Source: an uncultured Collinsella sp. (lineage in GTDB: Bacteria > Actinomycetota > Coriobacteriia > Coriobacteriales > Coriobacteriaceae). From it: 8,639 bases of DNA. The first letter of the stretch is position 1. Each line of letters begins with the position of its first letter. The translations under genes were made by a program, and so were the position numbers. The stretch spans positions 1 to 8,639 of the forward strand of contig UQMV01000058.1 in NCBI GenBank assembly GCA_900542315.1. The letters run 5' to 3'. The notes beneath the pieces were generated by a model that did not search any database, was not told where the DNA came from, and saw only the letters and a list, made by a program, of their open reading frames with translations. Of this stretch, positions 1 through 6,079 are shown piece after piece.

Positions 1-49
1 GCGACCACCGAGATCTACACTCTTTCCCTACACGACGCTCTTCCGATCT
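1..49 (+). other. Illumina P5/TruSeq universal adapter remnant (artefact)
   Basis: The first 49 bases match, base for base from memory, the 3' portion of the Illumina P5 plus TruSeq universal adapter, ending in the characteristic CTCTTCCGATCT at 38-49. Only the first nine bases of the full adapter are missing. This is sequencing-library DNA left on the end of an assembled contig, not biology. Genomic sequence begins at about base 50, 28 bases before the stop codon of the GH13 gene, so any terminator or downstream gene on that side is lost. Confidence 0.97.
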
Positions 50-77
50 GATAGCCCTCGTCAGACGCTGCCATGGC

Positions 78-1454
78 CTAGGCCCTCAGCAGATAACGCA
101 CCTCGTAGGGTGCAAGCTCAAGGGTGCCCGTCAGCTCGACCGTGGGCGCATCGTCGGCAAGCAGATCGACAAAGGAGCCGTTGAGCTCGCCGGTGCCAAA
201 GGTGTAAGGCTCGTCCACGGCGTTCACCGCCACGAGCACCGTCGCACCGTCACAAGCGCGTTCGAACAGCAGCTGCTTATTCTGGATCACCACGTTGCGA
301 TAGGCACCGTAGTTGAGAGCACGGGCCGCCGCGTCGTCGGCCGAGCGAAGGTGCGCAAGTTGCGTGATAAAGGCCGTCAGCTCGTTGGGCGCAGGCTCAT
401 CGGGCGCAGGGCGCAGCGCCCAGTCGCCATCGGGGCCACCCTTTTCGCCGGCAATTCCCCACTCGCTGCCATAGTAGACGCACGGGATGCCCGGCATGCC
501 AAAGAGCATGCCATAGGCGGGACGCAGGCAGGACTTGTCCGTCAGGATGCTCGCCAGGCGCGGCACGTCGTGGTTGTCGACAAACGACAGCAGATGTTTG
601 CCGCGGTAGATGCACCACGGATCGCCGCCAAACTGGCGGTGCAGCGAATGGGCGATCTCGAACATGTTGACCGAGTTAAAGCTGGAGTACAGACCCTTGT
701 AGCACTCGTAGTTGGTGCAGGAGTCGAGCATCTCGTCGTTGACGATTTGGTTGTAGTCGCCGTGGAGCGTCTCGCCGATCAGCACAAAGTCGGGCTTGAG
801 CTCACGGGTAAAGGCGTGCAGGTGACGCATAAAGTCGCGGTCGAGCATATAGGCAACGTCCAGGCGCAGGCCGTCGACGCCAAAGGCCTCGGCCCAGCGA
901 CGCACGGACTCAAGCAGGTAATCGACCACTGCGGGATTTTGCAGGTTGAGCTTCACGAGCTCAAAATGGCCTTCCCAGCCCTCGTACCAAAAGCCGTCGC
1001 CGTAGCACGAGTCACCGTCAAAGCTGATGTGGAACCAGTCCTTGTACGGCGAGTCCCACTTGCGCTCCTGCACGTCGCGGAAGGCCCAAAAACCGCGGCC
1101 GACGTGGTTGAAGACGGCGTCGAGCACCACGCGGATGCCGTGGGCATGCAGTGTCTCGCACACGGCGGCAAAGTCGGCATCCCCACCCAAGCGACGGTCG
1201 ATGTGGCGCAGGCTGCGCGTGTCGTAGCCGTGGCTATCGGACTCGAGCGGCGGGTTGATGAGCACAGCGCCAATACCGAGTTTTTGCAGGTAGTCGGCCC
1301 ATTGGGCGATTTTCATGATAGGGGCATCGGGGTTGGGCACGGCGTTAGCAGCCTGGGCGAGCTCATCCTCGGCAACGGGCGCGGCGTTTTCGCGCGGAGC
1401 TCCGCAAAAGCCCAGCGGATAGATCTGGTAGAACGTCGTCTCGTATGCCCACAT
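78..1454 (-). CDS. Cytoplasmic GH13 alpha-glucan hydrolase (alpha-amylase / maltodextrinase-like)
   Basis: A 458-residue glycoside hydrolase family 13 enzyme, expected to hydrolyse alpha-glucosidic bonds in maltodextrins or related oligosaccharides. All four GH13 signatures are visible: region I DAVFNH (112-117), region II GLRLDVA (195-201) with nucleophile Asp199, region III GETLH with acid/base Glu228, and region IV FVDNHD (291-296) with His295 and Asp296. There is no signal peptide, so it should act in the cytoplasm on imported sugars. The N-terminal starch-binding domain of neopullulanases and cyclomaltodextrinases is absent; the barrel starts almost at residue 1 (FYQIYPLGFCGAP). A short Ala/Pro-rich stretch at about 23-45 looks like a loop insertion. 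The C-terminal 80 residues fit the usual beta domain. The ATG follows GGGAGG by five bases. The stop is TAG at 78-80, close to the contig end. Exact substrate specificity cannot be read from sequence; related Firmicutes proteins are annotated simply as alpha-amylase family or alpha-glycosidase. Confidence 0.93.
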   Translation of the reverse strand: MWAYETTFYQIYPLGFCGAPRENAAPVAEDELAQAANAVPNPDAPIMKIAQWADYLQKLGIGAVLINPPLESDSHGYDTRSLRHIDRRLGGDADFAAVCETLHAHGIRVVLDAVFNHVGRGFWAFRDVQERKWDSPYKDWFHISFDGDSCYGDGFWYEGWEGHFELVKLNLQNPAVVDYLLESVRRWAEAFGVDGLRLDVAYMLDRDFMRHLHAFTRELKPDFVLIGETLHGDYNQIVNDEMLDSCTNYECYKGLYSSFNSVNMFEIAHSLHRQFGGDPWCIYRGKHLLSFVDNHDVPRLASILTDKSCLRPAYGMLFGMPGIPCVYYGSEWGIAGEKGGPDGDWALRPAPDEPAPNELTAFITQLAHLRSADDAAARALNYGAYRNVVIQNKQLLFERACDGATVLVAVNAVDEPYTFGTGELNGSFVDLLADDAPTVELTGTLELAPYEVRYLLRA

Positions 1455-1525
1455 AGCAACCTCCCGGTAAGCTCAACACAACGACATCCATTGTATGCCC
1501 AGCTTGTATCCTCTCCCCCAAAATA

Positions 1526-1592
1526 AGTTGCGGTGGAATAGTTCCTGCTTGGGCCTTCAGAGGCCTTAAACAGGAACTATTCCACCGCAACT
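1526..1592. repeat. Palindromic intergenic element, copy 1 (22-bp perfect arms)
   Basis: A 22-bp perfect inverted repeat (arms 1526-1547 and 1571-1592) surrounds a 23-base loop. The loop can form its own small hairpin (1551-1556 with 1561-1566, one G-U pair in RNA). The central 21 bases of each arm are identical to those of the copy at 5974-6037. Within each arm lies a smaller palindrome, GGAA-TAG-TTCC (1535-1545 in the left arm). The element sits 15 bases after the stop codon of the MFS gene and upstream of the GH13 gene. On the minus strand it is followed by a T-rich stretch (TTATTTT), so it could double as a Rho-independent terminator for the MFS transcript. No target-site duplication is visible. 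Confidence 0.9.
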
Positions 1593-1607
1593 GATGAGGG
1601 GACGTGG

Positions 1608-2804
1608 TTAGGCGACAGGCTTTGCGCGACGAATGGCCGGGAACATCACCGTGATAGCGAGGATGACGCCCACGGCAGCGATCGCACCGCCCGCGTAGCC
1701 GATCAAGGCGATACCGGGACCCGAAACCACGGCTCCGCCGATCGCGGTACCCGTGCCGATACCGAGGTTGAACAGGCCCGAGAAGATCGACATGGCGACG
1801 GCCGACGAATCCGCCGGCGTGTACTTGATGAGCTCGGCCTGAAACGCCACGTTAAAGGCCGTGGCGCAGCAACCCCACAGTGCGCAGACGGCAAGCACCA
1901 ACACGAGCGCCGAGGCTGCGGGGGCCATAAGCAGCAGAGCCACCGGCACGCCGGAGAGCGTAATAGCCAAGAACGGGAAGCGATGCCCGTCGAACAGGCG
2001 GCCAAACAGCCAGCTTCCGAGCAGACCAGAGCAGCCAAACGCCGTCAGCGTCATGGTGATGGCGCCCGCGTCGACATGCGCGACCTGCGCCAGGAAAGGC
2101 TCGATATAGCTGTAGCTTGCGTAATAGCCGGTCGCCATAAAAACCGTGACCGCGTAGAGCGCGATGAGGAACGGGTTTTTGAGCAGCTCGGGCAGCTGCT
2201 TGACGGTGAAGCGCTCGCCCGCCGGCATGGCAGGGAACACCGCGGCCTGGTACACCACCGCGGCGGCAGAGAAGGCCCCGACCGCGGCAAACGTCATGCG
2301 CCAGCCCACCGCCAGGCCGATGGCGCGGCCGATCGGCAGGCCAAAAATCTGCGCGATGGACGAGCCCGTAGCGATCATGCTGATGGCGAGCGCGCCGTGG
2401 CGGGTGTCGACCAGGCGCGAGGCCATGATTGAGGCGACCGACCAGAACACGGCGTGCGCGCAGGCAACCACCAGGCGCGCGCAGACCAAGATGGGGTAGG
2501 TCGGAGCCAGGGCAGACAGAAACTGGCCGAGCGAGAACACGGCCAGCACGCCCAGCAGTATCCGCTTGAACTCGAAGCGCGAAGCGAACACCATGAGCGG
2601 CAGCGACAGCAGCATGACACCCCAGGCGTAGACCGAGATCATGATGCCGGCCTGGGCCTCGGTGAGCGAGAACGACGCGGCAATATCAGTCAGAAGGCCA
2701 ATGGGCATGAACTCCGACGTGTTGAATACGAACGCGCAACAGGCGAGCCCGATAAGCGGGAGCCACTGCTTGAGCGAGATGCCATCTTGTCTTGCCTGAG
2801 TCAT
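1608..2804 (-). CDS. SotB/YdeA-like major facilitator superfamily exporter
   Basis: A 398-residue, 12-helix MFS transporter in the plasma membrane. It resembles E. coli SotB (YdeA), an exporter of arabinose and IPTG in the DHA1 drug:proton antiporter group. Matching blocks recalled from memory include FVFNTSEFMPIGLLTDIA (26-43), GIMISVYAWGV (53-63), the GLPIGR segment (155-160), WRMTF (168-172), YSYIEPF (231-237) and FSGLFNLGIG (341-350). The substrate is unknown; sugars or small drugs are both possible. I chose the ATG at 2804, which is preceded by GGAGAGG at eight bases spacing. A 19-codon upstream extension is open but has no ribosome site, overlaps a promoter and terminator, and is not conserved in style. 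It starts 123 bases after feoB ends, behind a terminator, so it is probably a separate transcript. Copy 1 of the palindrome lies just after its TAA stop. Confidence 0.9.
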   Translation of the reverse strand: MTQARQDGISLKQWLPLIGLACCAFVFNTSEFMPIGLLTDIAASFSLTEAQAGIMISVYAWGVMLLSLPLMVFASRFEFKRILLGVLAVFSLGQFLSALAPTYPILVCARLVVACAHAVFWSVASIMASRLVDTRHGALAISMIATGSSIAQIFGLPIGRAIGLAVGWRMTFAAVGAFSAAAVVYQAAVFPAMPAGERFTVKQLPELLKNPFLIALYAVTVFMATGYYASYSYIEPFLAQVAHVDAGAITMTLTAFGCSGLLGSWLFGRLFDGHRFPFLAITLSGVPVALLLMAPAASALVLVLAVCALWGCCATAFNVAFQAELIKYTPADSSAVAMSIFSGLFNLGIGTGTAIGGAVVSGPGIALIGYAGGAIAAVGVILAITVMFPAIRRAKPVA

Positions 2805-2840
2805 GTAGGAAACCTCTCCGATTGTCTTGGGCGGTGGGCG

Positions 2841-2870
2841 ATTATATAGCAACGGTCCCACATCCGTCAG
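2841..2870 (-). promoter_or_regulatory. Candidate sigma70-type promoter for the MFS gene
   Basis: On the minus strand a perfect TATAAT lies at 2846-2841. A CTGACG hexamer (four of six against TTGACA) lies 18 bases upstream at 2870-2865. Transcription would start near 2834 and give a leader of about 30 bases before the MFS ATG. The -35 hexamer falls inside the loop of the feoB terminator hairpin. Prediction only. Confidence 0.5.
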
Positions 2871-2886
2871 TACAGATGCGGGACCG
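2853..2886 (-). terminator. Hairpin terminator downstream of feoB
   Basis: The arms 2853-2864 and 2875-2886 pair over 12 positions. The single mismatch on the plus strand becomes a G-U pair in minus-strand RNA, so the hairpin is better formed in the transcript of feoB. The loop is ten bases. It begins 42 bases after the feoB stop codon. The following tract (TTGCTATATAAT) is only moderately T-rich, so termination efficiency is uncertain. Confidence 0.6.
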
Positions 2887-2927
2887 CAATCAACTCAATA
2901 CACAGAGGTTGCGCCGTCAATAAATAG

Positions 2928-5288
2928 CTAGGCCAACCCCAGCAATATGCCCGTCGAATGCACGACAAACGCCACGATCCAGGCGACCGTCACCTGAAAC
3001 GCGAACACGGCCACGGCATAGCGCCCGCCCAGTTCGCTCTTAACGGCGCCGATGGCCGCCACGCAGGGCGGGTACAGCAGCGTAAAGACCAAGAACACGT
3101 AAGCGGTAAACGACGAAAACATGGTCGACAGCGCCGCGGGCGAGGTCGCACCCAAAAGCACCGTGAGGGTCGAGATGACGCTCTCCTTGGCGATAAGTCC
3201 GGTGACGAGTGCCGTCGAGGCGCGCCAGTCGCCAAAGCCGAGCGGGGCCAACACTGGCGCGATGATGCTACCCAGACCGGCAAGCAGGCTTTGCGACTGG
3301 TCGGCGACCACGTTAAAGCGGATATCGAACGTCTGCAGGAACCAGATGACCACCGTAGCGGCAAAGATAATGGTAAAGGCCTTGGTAATAAAGTCCTTGG
3401 CCTTATCCCATGCCAGCATCACCGTCGTCTTGACACTCGGCAGGCGGTAGTTGGGGAGCTCCATGATAAACGGCACCGGGTCGCCCTTAAATGCCGTGCG
3501 GTTGAGCACCAGGGCGGCAATGCAGCCGACCACGATGCCAATCAGATAGAGCGAGACCATGGCGGGAACTGTCGCCTGCGGGAAGAACGCTCCGCACAGC
3601 AGGCCGTAGACCGGCAGTTTGGCCGAACAGCTCATAAACGGCGTGAGCATGACCGTCATCTTGCGGTCGTGCTCGGATGGGAGCGTACGGGTCGACATGA
3701 TAGCCGGCACGGTACAGCCAAAACCGACGAGCATGGGCACAAAGCTGCGGCCCGACAGGCCAAAGCGACGCAGCACCTTATCCATGACAAAGGCCACGCG
3801 CGCCATGTATCCGGAGTCTTCCAGAATGGAGAGGAACAAGAAGAGCACGACGATAATCGGCAGGAAGGTCAGCACGCTGCCCACGCCCGTAAGCACGCCG
3901 TCGACAGCCAGCGAGCGCACCACGTCGTTGGTGCCAAACGCCTTGAGGCCCGTATCGGCCGAGGCGATGATGGCAGCAATACCGTCCTCCATAAGTCCCT
4001 GCAACGCCGCGCCGATCACGCCAAACGTCAGCCAAAAGACGAGGCCCATGATCACCAGAAACGCCGGAATGGCCGTGTAGCGGCCCGTCAGGATGCGGTC
4101 GATCTTGACGGAGCGCACGTGTTCGCGGCTCTCGTGCGGTTTGACGACGCAGCGCCCACACACGTCGCCGATAAAGCTAAAGCGCATATCGGCCAGCGCG
4201 GACAGGCGGTCGGTGCCGGCCTCGCCCTCCATCTGGGTAATGATGTGCTCGATGGCATCAAGCTCGTTGCGGTCCAGGCGAAGCGCCTCGGTCACCAGCT
4301 CGTCGCCCTCAACCAGCTTGGTCGCCGCAAAACGCACGGGAATGTGCGCCGTCGCGGCATGGTCCTCGATAAGGTTGGCAATGCCGTGGATGCAGCGATG
4401 CAGCGCGCCGCCGTCTGGACCGTCGGGCGCACAGAAGTCCAGGCGACCGGGGCGCTCGCGGAACCGTGCCACGTGCAAGGCATGATCCACCAGCTCGCCG
4501 ATACCCTCGTTGCGAGCAGCGCTAATGGGGACAACAGGCACGCCCAACAGGCTCTCGAGCAGGTTGACGTCCACGGCGCCGCCGTTGGCCGTCACCTCGT
4601 CCATCATGTTGAGCGCGATGACCATGGGGCGGTCGAGCTCCATGAGCTGCAGCGTCAGGTACAGGTTACGCTCGATGTTGGTAGCGTCGATGATATCGAT
4701 GATGGCGTCGGGGTTTTCGTCCAAGATGAATTGGCGGCTGACGATCTCCTCGCCCGTGTACGGAGACAGCGAATAGATGCCAGGCAGGTCGGTAACACTC
4801 GCCTCGGGGTGGTTACGGATAGTGCCGTCCTTGCGGTCGACCGTCACGCCGGGAAAGTTACCGACGTGCTGGTTGGAGCCCGTAAGCTGGTTGAACAGCG
4901 TGGTCTTGCCGCAGTTTTGGTTACCGGCAAGGGCAAAATGCAGCGGTGCGCCCTCGGGCACGGCCGTCTTGGCAGCACGGGGCAAATACGTGTCCTCGCC
5001 CAGGGCCGGGTGTTCCGTCGTGCCGATCGCGGCGTTAACGCGCGGACCCGTATCGGTGTCGTGCACGTCAACGAGCTCGATGCGCGCGGCATCGTCCTTG
5101 CGCAGCGTCAACTCGTAGCCACGCAGGCGGATCTCGAGCGGGTCGCCCATGGGGGCGTACTTCATCATGGTGACTTCGGTACCCGGCGTTAGGCCCATGT
5201 CCAAAATATGCTGTCGGAGTGCCTGATCGTCCGATGCTACCGATGCGACAACGGCGTCCTTTCCAATCTCGAGTGTATCGAGCTTCAC
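2928..5288 (-). CDS. feoB: Ferrous iron transport protein, FeoA-FeoB fusion
   Basis: A 786-residue fused Fe(II) uptake protein of the plasma membrane. Residues 1-75 are a FeoA-like SH3-type domain (the DMGLTPGTEV segment is typical). A linker of about 40 residues leads to the FeoB G-domain: P-loop GNQNCGKTT (122-130), switch Thr149 in GVTVDR, DLPG (167-170), NMMD (227-230) and a SAA-type G5 near 256. A helical GDI-like region follows to about 400. The membrane part then carries the two Gate regions: SILEDSGYMAR (487-497), VGFGCTVPAIMSTRTL (521-536) with Cys525, and TPFMSCSAKLPVY (549-561) with Cys554. The length fits a FeoB of about 700 residues plus FeoA. The start is GTG (5286-5288), with AAGGA seven bases upstream; no ATG lies nearby in frame. 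No separate feoA or feoC is seen next to it. The gene probably has its own promoter within 5289-5409. Confidence 0.96.
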   Translation of the reverse strand: MKLDTLEIGKDAVVASVASDDQALRQHILDMGLTPGTEVTMMKYAPMGDPLEIRLRGYELTLRKDDAARIELVDVHDTDTGPRVNAAIGTTEHPALGEDTYLPRAAKTAVPEGAPLHFALAGNQNCGKTTLFNQLTGSNQHVGNFPGVTVDRKDGTIRNHPEASVTDLPGIYSLSPYTGEEIVSRQFILDENPDAIIDIIDATNIERNLYLTLQLMELDRPMVIALNMMDEVTANGGAVDVNLLESLLGVPVVPISAARNEGIGELVDHALHVARFRERPGRLDFCAPDGPDGGALHRCIHGIANLIEDHAATAHIPVRFAATKLVEGDELVTEALRLDRNELDAIEHIITQMEGEAGTDRLSALADMRFSFIGDVCGRCVVKPHESREHVRSVKIDRILTGRYTAIPAFLVIMGLVFWLTFGVIGAALQGLMEDGIAAIIASADTGLKAFGTNDVVRSLAVDGVLTGVGSVLTFLPIIVVLFLFLSILEDSGYMARVAFVMDKVLRRFGLSGRSFVPMLVGFGCTVPAIMSTRTLPSEHDRKMTVMLTPFMSCSAKLPVYGLLCGAFFPQATVPAMVSLYLIGIVVGCIAALVLNRTAFKGDPVPFIMELPNYRLPSVKTTVMLAWDKAKDFITKAFTIIFAATVVIWFLQTFDIRFNVVADQSQSLLAGLGSIIAPVLAPLGFGDWRASTALVTGLIAKESVISTLTVLLGATSPAALSTMFSSFTAYVFLVFTLLYPPCVAAIGAVKSELGGRYAVAVFAFQVTVAWIVAFVVHSTGILLGLA

Positions 5289-5310
5289 GCGCTCATCCTT
5301 TCGTTAGACG

Positions 5311-5338
5311 CGGTTAACCGTTTACCGGGGCTAACCAA
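5311..5338 (-). promoter_or_regulatory. Candidate DtxR/IdeR-type operator upstream of feoB
   Basis: The feoB leader contains TTGGTTAGCC (5338-5329, minus strand) and the perfect 10-bp palindrome CGGTTAACCG (5320-5311). The first resembles the left half of the actinobacterial IdeR/DtxR box (consensus TTAGGTTAGSCTAACCTAA); its right half is degenerate. The GGTTA/TAACC pair also forms a spaced inverted repeat across the region. Its position between an AT-rich upstream stretch (5351-5384) and the start codon fits an iron-dependent repressor site. Half-site similarity alone makes this tentative. Confidence 0.35.
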
Positions 5339-5350
5339 CTCGTAACGACA

Positions 5351-5384
5351 AATGATAGCGCTCTGAACTATTTTATAAAGTCAA
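5351..5384 (-). promoter_or_regulatory. Possible feoB promoter region (AT-rich)
   Basis: In otherwise GC-rich DNA the minus strand here carries TTGACT (5384-5379), then TTATAAAAT, then TATCAT (5357-5352). The hexamers resemble -35 and -10 boxes, but their 21-base spacing is too long for a standard sigma70 promoter, so the exact promoter is unclear. It lies 60-100 bases upstream of the feoB GTG. Confidence 0.3.
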
Positions 5385-5409
5385 ATACCGATGTTTACCT
5401 GCGCAAACT

Positions 5410-5730
5410 TTATGCGGTGCGCCCCGAAGGCTCTTTACGCATACCGCTCAGCGAGATCGAAACGGAACCCGACCGCGCGGTAGCAGTGAGCCGATCGCCC
5501 TCGACCGACCCCGTGCATGTAAAGGGCGCCTTGCCCATCAAGACGTGGGAGATAGTACCCGAGAGCTCAAAGAAATCGCCCTCAGCGCGGGCACTCGAGA
5601 GAGCGATATTGAGACCCCTGACGTTTAGCACTGCCCTGAACGCGCCGTTCACCCCATGTGAAAACGTCACCTCGCCGCGTTTACTCCCCACCGGCGTCTG
5701 GGCCGAAACCACATACGTACCCTCAAGCAT
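5410..5730 (-). CDS. Small beta-rich protein of unknown function (106 aa)
   Basis: I do not recognise a characterised function. The protein has no cysteine pattern, signal peptide or membrane segment and looks cytoplasmic. It is a chain of short alternating beta-strand-like stretches with Gly turns. It has an internal twofold pattern: a TPVG turn (12-15) and an LMGK turn (64-67), and EGD turns at 50-52 and 77-79. This recalls small lipocalin- or barrel-like hypothetical proteins that occur widely in Coriobacteriia and Clostridia. I chose the ATG at 5730 because GAGGAGG lies four bases upstream. The reading frame stays open for 32 more codons, but that stretch runs through a leader hairpin and has low-complexity, non-conserved-looking sequence. 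It ends with TAA at 5410-5412, 121 bases before feoB, with no clear terminator between, so limited co-transcription with feoB is possible. Confidence 0.75.
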   Translation of the reverse strand: MLEGTYVVSAQTPVGSKRGEVTFSHGVNGAFRAVLNVRGLNIALSSARAEGDFFELSGTISHVLMGKAPFTCTGSVEGDRLTATARSGSVSISLSGMRKEPSGRTA

Positions 5731-5760
5731 GGCTCCTCCTCTAAGCAGACTTTTTGAAAC

Positions 5761-5797
5761 GGGCAAGTAGTCTACTTTGCTGCGAGACGACTTGCCC
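5761..5797 (-). promoter_or_regulatory. Leader hairpin upstream of the 106-aa gene
   Basis: An 8-bp perfect stem (5761-5768 with 5790-5797) continues after one mismatch with four more pairs (5770-5773 with 5785-5788), leaving an 11-base loop. It ends 30 bases upstream of the ATG at 5730, just ahead of the GAGGAGG ribosome site. No U-run follows, so it does not look like a terminator; a structured 5' leader is more likely. Confidence 0.45.
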
Positions 5798-5837
5798 AGA
5801 AACCGTGAACACGCAACGACGTTCAATCAACAGATTG

Positions 5838-5868
5838 GTGCAAGGGGGACAAGCGTGCAAGGGGGACA
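5838..5868. repeat. 14-bp direct repeat GTGCAAGGGGGACA
   Basis: The 14-mer occurs at 5838-5851 and again at 5855-5868, a period of 17 bases. The second copy continues as GGTTACATTTGGCAC, so that the unit 5855-5882 has imperfect inverted ends (GTGCAA / TTGGCAC). The GGGGACAGGTTA core resembles widespread REP-like intergenic sequences, some linked to IS200-like or RAYT transposases. No transposase is present here. Confidence 0.6.
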
Positions 5869-5900
5869 GGTTACATTTGGCACCATTTGCGCCAACGGAC

Positions 5901-5956
5901 GGGATGCGGAGCGACGACCGTGCAGGTGAATTCCGGGTCGTCGCTTCCTCCATCCC
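5901..5956. repeat. Long imperfect hairpin
   Basis: The inner stem 5911-5919 pairs with 5936-5944 perfectly (GCGACGACC with its complement), followed by 5910-5945, 5909-5946 as a G-T wobble and 5908-5947. After a small internal loop, GGGATG (5901-5906) pairs with CATCCC (5951-5956). The loop is 16 bases. Neither strand has a T-run after the stem, so it is unlikely to be a terminator. It ends 17 bases before copy 2 of the palindrome. Confidence 0.55.
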
Positions 5957-5973
5957 CCAGCGAATCAAAACGA

Positions 5974-6037
5974 GTTGCGGTGGAATAGTTCCTGTTTGAT
6001 GCTTTAACCAGCAAAACAGGAACTATTCCACCGCAAC
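5974..6037. repeat. Palindromic intergenic element, copy 2 (24-bp perfect arms)
   Basis: The arms 5974-5997 and 6014-6037 form a 24-bp perfect inverted repeat; their outer 21 bases are identical to the copy at 1526-1592. The 16-base loop differs in sequence from copy 1 but also contains a small inner stem (TGCT 6000-6003 with AGCA 6010-6013). Conserved arms with different loops that still fold suggest selection or spread of the structure. The element lies downstream of arcD, three bases from the arcD terminator hairpin. Confidence 0.9.
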
Positions 6038-6041
6038 AGCA

Positions 6042-6079
6042 AAACCCGCGCTGGCAACAAATGTCACCTGCGCGGGTTT
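6042..6079 (-). terminator. Rho-independent terminator downstream of the ArcD-like gene
   Basis: A 10-bp perfect GC-rich stem (6042-6051 with 6070-6079) is flanked by A and T tracts: read on the minus strand it begins AAACCCGCGC and ends GCGCGGGTTTT. The loop is 18 bases. The A-tract/stem/T-tract layout fits an intrinsic terminator, possibly bidirectional. It lies about 110 bases after the arcD stop codon. Confidence 0.65.

Noticed and set aside
1455..1525. A TACAAT hexamer upstream of the GH13 gene as a -10 box.
   Set aside because: No acceptable -35 hexamer was found 16-19 bases upstream, so I could not support a promoter call.
2805..2861. A 19-codon N-terminal extension of the MFS protein.
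   Set aside because: It has no ribosome site, overlaps the predicted promoter and terminator, and reads as non-conserved sequence. The ATG at 2804 has GGAGAGG upstream and matches the SotB N-terminus.
2958..5192. A 744-codon open frame on the plus strand opposite feoB, with similar long plus-strand frames opposite the GH13, ArcD-like and DDAH genes.
   Set aside because: All are in exact codon register with the minus-strand gene. They stay open because those genes avoid TTA, CTA and TCA codons, as expected for GC-rich codon use. Their translations are rich in Arg, His and Gln with no recognisable domain.
5731..5826. A 32-codon N-terminal extension of the 106-aa protein.
   Set aside because: It runs through a leader hairpin, and the ATG at 5730 has a strong GAGGAGG site.
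5741..5968. A 75-codon minus-strand open frame in the repeat-rich spacer.
   Set aside because: It lies entirely over the direct repeat and hairpins, overlaps the start of the 106-aa gene in another frame, and its translation looks like read-through of repeats.
5974..6037. The palindromes as CRISPR repeats.
   Set aside because: Only one copy occurs at each site, there is no regular repeat-spacer array, and no cas gene is present.
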